Below are positions 7,996 to 15,959 of a DNA stretch of 17,170 nucleotides, piece after piece. Under the pieces are notes generated by a model. The model was not told the DNA's origin. It was given only the letters and a program-made list of their open reading frames with translations, and searched no databases. Both the position numbers and the translations under genes were made by a program. The stretch comes from Alectoria sarmentosa. Its lineage: Eukaryota > Ascomycota > Lecanoromycetes > Lecanorales > Parmeliaceae. Within the stretch, counting starts at the first letter, position 1, and the number at the start of each line of letters is the position of its first letter. The stretch is from positions 1-17,170 of the forward strand of contig WOGZ01000529.1 of NCBI GenBank assembly GCA_009733775.1, read 5' to 3'.

Positions 7996-8186
7996 TGAAA
8001 ATTAATCTTTTGCGTAACGTACGTAAATCGATTTTAAGATCGATTTTAAAAATAGTTTTAAAAATAGTTTTAAGATTAGTCGTATCTTGATATTATTTTG
8101 GCGAATAAGTTTAAAAACACGATTTTCTCGTGTTTCTTATATACTCAATTAACTTATATACGATATTTATTATATATCTTTTAACA
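7996..8186. repeat. Right 191-bp terminal repeat (LTR-like)
   Basis: Gap-free partner of 6316-6506. It begins tgaaaattaat and ends ttttaaca, giving TG...CA termini. It has the T/A state at 15 of the 21 differing sites, clustered in its first 110 bases, so it was mutated more heavily. Nine CpG sites are shared intact by both copies. Confidence 0.9.
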
Positions 8187-9789
8187 TTATATAAAAAATT
8201 GTTAAATATATTAAATATATTAAATGATAAATGTTTACATTTTTCTTTAATATAATACTTTTTAACATTATTTTTATCGAAATATTTTAATAATTATTTT
8301 TTAAAGAATCTTTTTTCTCATCGAGATAGTTTTTTTTTTAAATTATATATAAAATGTTTCGATTTAATCGTATAAAACGACTTAATTTAATAATAAATTT
8401 TTTGATTTAAATAAATAATTATAACGTTATTTTATTATTAAATATTTTTAAAAAGAAAACTCGTTATTTTATTATTAAATATTTATAAAAAATAATTATT
8501 AATATTAATATCGCATAAAATATCGTTAAATTAATATAATTTTATATATATTTAAAAAGAAAATTTATTAATATTTGAAAAATAATTAATAATATTTATA
8601 TTAAACGTAATATATTTAAATAATTTATAAAATAATATAAAAAATTACAAAATAATAATAATATATTTTAAAAATAATTTAATATAATTATTATCGATAA
8701 AAACTCTTATATTAAAAAATTCAATAAATTGATTTTTAAAAAAATTAAATCTTTCAAAATATTTTATTTTTTTATTTTTATAAATAAAAAAAGTTTTTTA
8801 TAAAACGATTGATTTTTCAAAATAAATTATAAATTTATTATTAATCACGATTAATACTTTATTATCGAATTTAAATTAATTTATATCATTTTCAAATTAA
8901 AAAAATAAGCTTCGAAATAAACGATAAAACGTCGATTAAAAAATTGTTCAACTTTTACAAAAAGATAGTATACGATTTAATCGATATTTATAAAAATTTA
9001 AATTGATAAAACAATGCGAAATGATAATATAATTTATTTCAATAAAATATTATATTTTTTATAAAATTTTACGTCGACTTTATTTGATTTAATTAAATTA
9101 TTAATAAAAATTAAAATAATATAATATAACATTTACGTTTAAAAATTCGTGAAAATTAAAGAAAAAAATTAAAACGCATATAAAAACATTAACGAATTCA
9201 TATTTGTTAGAAAATATTTATGAAAATTAAATAACATTTAACGCATTAAATATAAAGAAAAGTTTAAAACATTTATATTTAATTTTTAATTTTTAATAAA
9301 AAATCGATTATATTAATTGTAATGAAAATTCGAATTATAATAACATTTATAAAATTTATTATATCGATTTTATTTATTAAAATTAAAATCGAAATCGATA
9401 TTAAAAAGTTTATTTATTATAATTACAATTAAGTTAAATATATTAAACGTAATTGTTTTTAATCAAATAAAATTATTGTTTAAATGTATATTATAAAAAT
9501 AAATAGTAATTACGATAATAGTTTATAAAAAAATTCGAATAATTTGAAAAAATATTAATTTTTTTAAAATCACAATAAGAGATAATATAAATATGTGTTT
9601 AACGAATATTTTAAATAACTTTTTAATACGATAACTTTTTTTAAATAATAATTACGTTATTATTATAAAATTAATAAATAATATTTACGAATTGTTTTAT
9701 AAATTACGAATGTATCGAGGTTTATATCGTTATTAATAATTAATTTAAAATATATAAACGTTTATAAATCGAGTTTTATTTTCTTTTCA
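8187..9789. other. AT-rich stretch, unreadable; probably the 5' part of the second gypsy element
   Basis: About 1.6 kb with few C or G even for this window. Nothing can be identified. By position it should hold the 5' LTR, leader and start of gag of the gypsy element whose pol begins near 10.6 kb, but no LTR partner lies in the window to confirm this. Confidence 0.4.
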
Positions 9790-10340
9790 AGTTTAAATTA
9801 TTAAAAAAAATATGATAAACGATTGTTTAAATAATTATCATTTATTGTTTTTTATTTGTTTTAAATATATATAATTATAAAAAAGAAAATTGCTTTATTT
9901 TTATCGTTTCGTTAAAATAATACGATTTAATTTTCGAAAAATTATAAATAAATAAGCATAAAGTCGTTTTTGATATATTTAAAAAATAAAATATTATTTA
10001 TATTTAAACGATATAAGTATAACGATAATAAAATATTAACATTAAAAAATTTATCGTTTTTATTAATAACATTATTTTTTATTATTATAAAACTTTTTAA
10101 ATATATTAATAAAAGTAAATTAAACGAAAATAATTTCGATATAAATTACTTTAAAAATATTTTAAATAAGAAAAAATTAAGAAATTTAATTTTATCGATA
10201 TTATTAAAATTAACGCATTAATTTATTATTATTTAATTCGAAATAAAAAAACAAGCTTTTTTTTAAATAATAAATAAGATTTACGATATTTTCAATAATT
10301 CTTTCGCAATTGTATTGTAATTGTAACGAAATAATCGCAT
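9790..10340 (+). pseudogene. Probable gag/protease stretch of the second gypsy element
   Basis: The frame used by the downstream RT is unusually open here, with no stop from about 9964 to 10221 (about 85 codons). It then continues through a T-H-(Q)-F-I box at about 10213-10227 and an I-N-K-I-Y-D-I-F-N segment at about 10281-10307. These resemble the D-S-G-A-T-x-x-F-I active site of gypsy proteases and the K-P-Y-x-V-F-N region after it, but the Asp-Ser-Gly itself cannot be read. Being in frame with RT and just upstream supports membership in the same polyprotein. The Lys/Asn/Ile-rich open part could be the end of gag. The call rests mainly on position. Confidence 0.35.
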
Positions 10341-10669
10341 ATCGATTAATAAATTATGTTTATACGACTTCGAAATCAAATATAAAAAATGTTATAAAGT
10401 TTATATATTAAAAAAACGTTTAAATTAATAATGTTAAAGCTTTCATTTTATAAAAAATGTTTATTAATTTTTTTTATAAATTATTATAATTACGTAAATG
10501 TTTTCGATAAATTATAAACGAATATATTATTTTTATATCGTTTTTATCATTATAAATTGAAATTCGTTAAAAAAATACACAAAAATGCATTATTGAAAAA
10601 TCGAATTTATTTAATATTAAATTATAAATTCGAATAAACTAAAAAATGTTTAAATAAACATTTTAATTT

Positions 10670-11400
10670 TTTATATCGAATTTAATTATACTTTATTCGT
10701 CTCATTTATTTTATTTATTAAAAAATCAAATAAAAGTTTACGTTTTTATATAAATTATCGAAAGTTAAATGTTATTATTAAAAGAAATCAATATTTTATT
10801 TTATTGATAAATGAGATTTTAATAAAAATATAAATTTATAATTATTATATACAATTTGATATTATTATTACGTTTGATAAATTTCGAATATATTTAAATA
10901 ACGAAAACTTTATTACGTTTATTATCTTTTTTAAAGCATATAAATATCGAATGTTTTTATTTAAATTAATAAATGATTTCGTTATTTATTAATAATATAT
11001 AAACGACTTTTTTTTCGAATATTTAAATAACTTTTATTAAACATATTTAAATAATATTTTCATTTATAAAAAAATAAAAAAAAACACGTTTAATATATTC
11101 GATTAATTTTTTAAAAGTTACGCGAAATCGATTTATAAATAAACATTTTCAAATATAAATTTTATATTTAAAAAATTTAAATTTTGAAATTTATTCGTAT
11201 TTATCGATGAATTATAAATAAATTCGATTAAAATTTAAATCGTCGTCGATTACGTTATATTTATAAATTTGCAAAAAGTATAAGTTTTTATCAACTTTTA
11301 TAATTTTTATAAAAGATTTATATAAAACTTTTTAAAAATTATTTAGTCGATAATTCGATTAATTAAAAAAAAATTATCTTTAAATAATTATTCGTTTATT
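10670..11400 (+). other. Reverse transcriptase domain remnant, second gypsy element
   Basis: Motifs occur in order: I-L-F-I-K-K-S-N-(G)-S-L-R-F-x-I-(D)-Y-R-K-L-N at about 10708-10770; L-L-I-N-E-I-L at about 10801-10821; and F-D-x-x-x-(A/T)-F-D with the first catalytic Asp kept at 10858-10860. The P-F-G-L box is eroded near 10940. The catalytic Y-x-D-D box reads Tyr-Leu-Asn-Asn at 11044-11055, both acids lost by G-to-A. The K-K-(C)-(E)-F box is near 11170-11190 and N-F-Y-K-R-F-I lies at 11302-11322. Nearly the whole domain is present and spacing is normal for the family. Confidence 0.92.
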
Positions 11401-11845
11401 AAATTTTTTTTAGTTAATTAAAAATTAACGTTATAAAGATTTTTATTTTACGACATTTCTATAAATTTAAAGAAATAATTTTAAATATAAATTTTTTAAA
11501 TTATGTTAATAAAAGAATATTATTATAATATAATAATGAAAACGTATTAAATTTAATAATTTTTTATAATATAAAGCTAATTTCGATCGAGTGTAATTAT
11601 TAAAATTATAATAAAAAATCACTCGTTATTATTTAATATTTAAAACATTAATAATTTAAATTGAAATGTATCGATATTTCGATTAAGATATTTACGAATT
11701 ATAAAAATTTTAATATATTTTACGAAAGATCGTAATTTGAGTCGTCGTTAAATTAAATATTTAAATATATTATTTGAATATAATATTAAAATCATTTATC
11801 GTTCGAAATTATAAAATTTCAAAATTAATATTTTCATTCGAATAA
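11401..11845 (+). other. RNase H domain remnant, second gypsy element
   Basis: After the connection region a R-F-L-F-Y-D-I-S box at about 11436-11463 leads into the eroded TDAS region. The C-terminal hallmarks are clear: L-S-R-R-(Q) at 11737-11751 (Gln now TAA), the L-x-E-Y-N-I-K-I-I-Y-R strand ending at 11802, and the G-x-Q-N-x-K-A-D-A-L-S-R tail, now about 11803-11841 with several G-to-A changes. The first catalytic residues cannot be placed with confidence. Confidence 0.8.
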
Positions 11846-12059
11846 TTAAATATAAATTTATCGATTTTATAAATAAACGATTTAAGTATTAATATTAAAT
11901 TATTTTTATATTAAATCGTTTAAATTTTGATAATATCGAATTCGAAATTAATATTATTAATAATAAAAAGAAATTAAAAAATATTATATTCAATAAATGC
12001 GTTATTATAAATAATGATTTTTATTATAAAAATCGCTTATTATTATTTAAGTTTATTTT

Positions 12060-12205
12060 CATAATTATTATTTAAAAAAGATATAATTAATTTGTATATA
12101 ATTATTTTAAAATCGTTTATATATATAAATTACTTAAATGAAAATATTATTAAGAAAATATAAAAATTGTAATTAATATGTATAAAGAAATAATGTAAGA
12201 TTAAG
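12060..12205 (+). other. Integrase N-terminal zinc-finger start, truncated
   Basis: The Y-K-L-L-K-x-K-Y-Y-(W)-E-x-I-K-x-V-I stretch at 12124-12177, with Trp as TAA at 12151-12153, matches the segment between the His and Cys pairs of gypsy integrases. The Cys pair should follow within about 15 residues but is not recognisable, and no integrase core follows. This marks the break in the element. Confidence 0.65.
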
Positions 12206-12480
12206 TTAAAAAACCTTAAATTTGTATATGCAGTTAATTATAAATTTTATTTAACTTCGTCTTTTAAAATAGCGTTAAAATAACGTTTTTAAATCTCTCG
12301 AATCTTTTTATCAAAAATTTATATATAAAAATTTTACATCTTTTACCTCTTATCTTCTTAAAAATACATTTTTCTTATAAATTCACAAATTGTAAAACTC
12401 GATTTGCGCTTTTCAACGACGTAAAAATATTAATATTTGATTTAATATTTATGAAGTTAATAAATATTCAAATATTCAAT
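12206..12480 (-). pseudogene. Possible small decayed reading frame of unknown identity
   Basis: On the minus strand from about 12480 to a TAA at 12206-12208, one frame reads like protein: an R-R-(W)-K-A-Q-I-E-F start near 12421, a Lys/Arg/Glu-rich middle (R-R-(Q)-E-V-K-D-V-K-F), and C-I-Y-K-F-K before the stop, with four or five internal stops that fit Gln or Trp. The plus strand here is pyrimidine-rich (tttacctcttatcttctt at about 12340) and keeps more CT and CC than its surroundings. The stretch may be coding, or may simply be younger DNA. I cannot name a family. Confidence 0.2.
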
Positions 12481-12985
12481 TTTAAAATCCTACGAAATCT
12501 GTTTAAAATCGATTAATCTTTTTTTCATTTCATTTATTTATTTATTAAATGCGAAGTCACGCGTAATATATTTATTATTTAATTAGTTATTTAATCGATT
12601 ATGAATATAAATACATTTATTATTAATATCTCTTATTTTTATGTTATTAAAAATCTTAAATATTATAATCGCTTTTTAATCGATATAATACGACGTCGTT
12701 TATAGACGAAACATTTAAATAATGTTATAACAACGATAAAATTAAGATTATTATATTTGAAATAAACGTTTTATAAAACGATAATTAATACGACGATCAA
12801 AATGAAAATAAAAAACATTATAAAATTAAAACGAATATAAATAATTTCATTAATTTTAATAAACGTGATATTAATAATATTTTATATTTTTTAAAATTTG
12901 ATATTATAATTTTAATCGTTGAATATAAAAAATATCGCGTTTATAACGTTTAATATAATAACGTCGTCTTAATAATCTTATAATA
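12481..12985. other. Stretch without an identified gene, left of the Helitron coding region
   Basis: AT-rich, with scattered CpG clusters (for example acgacgtcgttt at about 12690). It probably includes the Helitron 5' non-coding end, which should begin with TC after an A, but RIP would blur that signal and I cannot place it. Confidence 0.35.
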
Positions 12986-12989
12986 AATC

Positions 12990-13565
12990 ATTATTAATTA
13001 TTTAATTATTTCATTCACGTGTAAAATGCAAAGCGCGATTATTATTTATATATTTATTTTAACGTCTTTAAAAGACGAAAGATCGATCTTTAATCAAACT
13101 TACATTATAAATAACATTTAAAAATAATTTATAACACGATATAACTTTTTTTCGATCGCGTTTTTTATATTAAATATATTAAACATAATTATTATAATAA
13201 CATCAAATAATAATTTTATCGAAAAATAATTGTTTTTCTTAAAAGCATTAATTTTTACATTATTATTTTTAAAACGATATTTAAAAAATTGAAAATTAAT
13301 TCAATTATACGAGATTATAAATTATTATATAAAAATTTATAACATTATAATTCACGCATTTATAATCGTTTTACTTTAAATAAAATCGTTATTATTTAAA
13401 AAAACGATATAAATAATTTATTAAATATATTCGAAACGAAAAACGTCTTAATTGAAATTTAAAATAACGATAAATATAATATTTTATATTAATATCTCGT
13501 TTATATATTATTGCATTATTTTTTTATTTTTTTATTCGATAAATAATTATAATATAATAATATAT
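12990..13565 (+). other. Helitron protein, N-terminal region remnant
   Basis: Two pieces are readable. In one frame at about 13040-13170, F-N-V-F-K-R-R-K-I-D-L and a later F-F-D-R-V-x-Y-I-K-Y resemble the zinc-like C-C-x-x-G-K-(I/V)-x-L-P box and the F-R-x-x-I-R-x-Y-N segment. In another frame at about 13352-13550, Y-N-R-F-T-L-N-K-I-V-I-I and then L-L-H-Y-F-F-I-F-L-F match the Y-N-x-P-T-x-x-E-(I/V)-A-x-I-I and L-x-Y-x-L-L-F-P boxes that precede Rep. The second piece is the firmer. Frames differ, so at least one indel lies between. Confidence 0.55.
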
Positions 13566-13689
13566 TCATTGTAATTATTTTATTTAATAAAAGTTTTTTT
13601 TATTAATTGAGATAATAATAATAATTTCGTCTTACGAGTTAATAATCGAAAAAAATCAACACGAATCACATTAATTTCTTTTTATAAAT

Positions 13690-14170
13690 TTATCTTTTTA
13701 TCTTTTCAAATTCATTAAATTAAGTTTTTATAAAAATTTTAAATAAATTCGTTTTATTAAATTCAATCGTCTCTTTTATTGCGATAAATTATTTTAATAT
13801 TTCGTTTACGATATATATATAATTATTAAAAATAATCGATTTCATTAAATGAGATAAAATTAAAAAATTATTCAAATTAATATTTATCAAATAATTATTA
13901 ATATTTAAATTAATGAAATTATCACGAGCGTATAAATTAATAAATAATATATTATTCTTTTTTTCTCATATCAAGAAAGTTCACGATTTATAAAGTAATT
14001 TTATCAAAATTGCATAATCTTGATTATTAAATTTAATTAATTAAATATCTTTATTATCTTTATTTACAATTCAAAATGAATTAAAATCATTATTAATTTA
14101 TTATTTAACGAATTAATTATTAATCGATTTAATTTAATAATAAAAGTGTTTAAATTAAAATTAAAGGTTT
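13690..14170 (+). other. Helitron Rep domain remnant, first part
   Basis: One frame reads F-N-R-L-F-Y-C-D-K-L-F at about 13762-13797, then V-Y-D-I-Y-I-x-I-K-N-N-R-F-H-(W), the R-x-N-Q-K-x-I-R helix, S-Y-Q-E-S-S-R-F-I-K-(Q)-F-Y-Q-N at about 13966-14010, and F-I-I-F-I-Y-N-S-K-(W) at 14050-14079. The last is the F-x-T-F-T-C-N-P-x-W box of Helitron Rep with Trp as TGA. It ends with R-F-N-L-I-I-K-V-F-K-L-K-L-K at about 14125-14166. This order is diagnostic of Helitron-like N-terminal Rep proteins. Confidence 0.9.
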
Positions 14171-14430
14171 TTATAAATAATATTTTAAAGAAAAAGATGC
14201 TTAATAAGTTTTCTCTCATTTTTCTTTATAAATTCATTTATAATAAATCTTTTGAAAACACGTTAATTAAACAATTAATGTAAATTACAATTTCTAAAAA
14301 TGCTTTTAACATCGTTTAATTCTTTATACGTTATAATTTTTATTTATAAATTTTATAATACTCTTAAATTTTTTCTTTTTATTTTAAAAACAAAATTACG
14401 ATCGATTGAAATTTCAATAATTAATTTTAA
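14171..14430. other. Interruption inside the Helitron Rep region
   Basis: Between the K-L-K-L-K helix and the H-x-H box Helitrons usually have about 35 residues. Here there are about 110 codons' worth of DNA, and no frame matches Rep across about 14200-14420. The stretch keeps more CT, CA and TC (ttttctctcatttttctt) than its flanks. It could be a small later insertion or a lineage-specific loop. Confidence 0.4.
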
Positions 14431-14521
14431 TTTTAATTGACTTTTGCGAATAAAAGATTAAATTTCGACGTATTATTATATTATAAAATTTCAAAAATGA
14501 GAATTATTATATTATATTTTA
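14431..14521 (+). other. Helitron Rep HUH motif remnant
   Basis: In a frame one base off the main one, 14483-14521 reads I-K-F-Q-K-stop-E-L-L-Y-Y-I-L. The family box is (I/V)-E-F-Q-K-R-G-L-P-H-x-H-I-L. Glu is Lys, Arg is TGA, Gly is Glu, Pro is Leu and both metal-binding His are Tyr, all by transitions; one codon between the His is missing. The frame returns to the main one for the next box at 14521. Confidence 0.55.
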
Positions 14522-15690
14522 AAAATCGTTACTTAAACGTTAACGAAATAAACGTTATTATTAATATTAAGATTTTTAATTATATGCGATTTTTTAATTT
14601 TTATATTATCGTGATTAAGTATATAATTTATAATAATTATAATTATTATATTATAAGTAAAACGAATATCGTTTCATTTTATTAAAATTCGAATAAAAAT
14701 TAATATAATAAGCGATTTTCAAAGAAATTTAACGATTATATTATCTTTAAATTAAATATCGAATATTTTATTTATCGTTAATATAAATTTATTATAACTT
14801 TAAAAAATGAATTTAAATAAAATTGTTAAATAATATTTTATAATTCGTATTTCTCGATTAAATATAATGTTTATATTAATATAAAAATTTACGTTAACGT
14901 TAAAGTTTATAAATATATTTTCAAATACATTTATAAAAATAATTATTAAATTAGTTTTCGAATAAAGCGAATGAATGAGAATAATATAATAAATTTAATA
15001 AATGAAATTTAAAAGTATCGAGACGCACGTTAAGTGAGATTAATAAAAATTTATTAAAAAATATTTAATTTCAAATTGCATAATTATAATTTTGTTATAA
15101 AATAATTGTTTATTTATTTTTCAAATCAACAAATCGTGATTTTTAATAATGATTTTTAATTATTTAATATAATAATAATAAATAAACGTCAAATCTTTTT
15201 TATAGTTTTTTTTCAATTAAATATATAACGTTAATAATAAAAACGATTAACAGATTTTCTTTATATTAATTTAACGAAACATTACATTTGAAAAAAAAAC
15301 ATTTAAGATATTTGAAAATGAAATTCACGTTAAAGACGCATTAATACTATTATGAGAATATATTATTTTAATTTCAACGTAAACGAACTTTATTATTTAC
15401 GTTTTCTTTTTTTGAATATATCGAATCTTTTATTTTATAAAAATTTATAAATAATAAACGATAATCTTTTTTTAAATTATTATGTCGTTTATATAATAAA
15501 AGATTTTACGCATAATAATGTCGAATAAGATAAAATTTTGAAAAAAGTAAATGTTTAAAAAAGCGAAAATTCTTTACGAAGTTTTTTCGTAATAATTTTA
15601 TTTAAATATGAGTTTAATAAATCGTTTAATTTATGAAATAAATATAAAATGAGATATATAATTTAATTTGATTAATGTGTAAAAATGTTT
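14521..15690 (+). other. Helitron linker region between Rep and helicase, remnant
   Basis: The frame reads F-K-N-R-Y-L-N-V-N-E-I-N-x-I-I at 14518-14560, matching the D-I-D-x-I-I-S-A-E-I-P-D box; K-R-F-S-K-K-F-N-D-Y near 14710-14745, the S-K-x-F-P-K-x-F box; the very conserved Y-N-x-(H/Y)-I-N-(V/I) segment, then V-Y-K-Y-I-F-K-Y-I-Y-K within 14842-14940; K-Y-R-D-A-R at 15013-15030; I-F-N-F-K-L-H-N at 15061-15084; I-Y-Y-F-N-F-N-V at 15358-15381; and S-L-R-S-F-F-V near 15570. Spacing agrees with Helitrons and no indel is needed over more than 1.1 kb. An 82-codon part (14437-14685) is by chance free of stops. Confidence 0.92.
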
Positions 15691-15959
15691 CAATTGCGAA
15701 AGAAAAAGATTATCGCGTTATTTGTTATAATAAAATATTATCACTTTTTTTAATGTGATGTTTTTCTTTTTTTTAATTAAAAGTGATTTCGTTAAGCGTA
15801 TTTTTTTTTGTTTATTCGTAGTTTCTTTTATTTTTCTTTATTATTAACACATTTTTTTATTTAAATTTTTTGATAAATATATATATATTTTTTAAATTTA
15901 TTATTGAAGTTTTATTTTATCAAATAATATATAAACGAAATAAATTATTATCGAAAACT

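Larger units (their letters stand above)
6316..8186. mobile_element. Short non-autonomous LTR-type element (TRIM/LARD-like), 1871 bp
   Basis: Two direct repeats of 191 bp bound 1489 bp of internal DNA with no coding capacity. The repeats begin TG and the right copy ends CA; the left ends TA, explained by a CA-to-TA transition. These are the termini of LTRs. The interior consists of a hairpin-containing leader, a 40-54-nt minisatellite and a 147-149-nt tandem array, an unusual content for a TRIM. The sequence before the right repeat is purine-rich (tataaagaaatg), as a polypurine tract would be, but no convincing tRNA primer site follows the left repeat. The flanks offer tatat at 6311-6315 and at 8188-8192, offset by one base, so a target-site duplication is not proved. 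It could instead be a satellite-bearing segment between two solo repeats. Copying would need proteins from another element. Confidence 0.72.
10600..12205 (+). pseudogene. pol: Decayed pol of a second Ty3/gypsy element (RT, RNase H, start of integrase)
   Basis: One forward frame runs without a needed indel for 1.6 kb through RT, RNase H, the spacer and the first integrase residues. It differs from the chromovirus at 1-2548 in its RT-to-integrase linker (K-Y-Q-Y-Q-x-I...N-R-L-N) and in its integrase start, so it is another lineage, not a second copy. Stops again fall at Gln and Trp sites. The match to gypsy integrase fades at about 12200, before any catalytic residue of the core, and different sequence follows. 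The pol was therefore cut by a later insertion, most simply by the Helitron to its right, or by deletion. Confidence 0.9.

Noticed and set aside
6311..8192. Target-site duplication tatat flanking the LTR-bounded element
   Set aside because: The right copy is one base away from the expected position, and tatat is very common here. It is not evidence.
9970..10221. Open stretch whose L-T-L-K-N-L-S pattern recalls tyrosine recombinases (DIRS/Crypton type)
   Set aside because: The catalytic Arg cannot be placed. The stretch is in frame with, and just upstream of, a gypsy RT, so a gag/protease origin is simpler.
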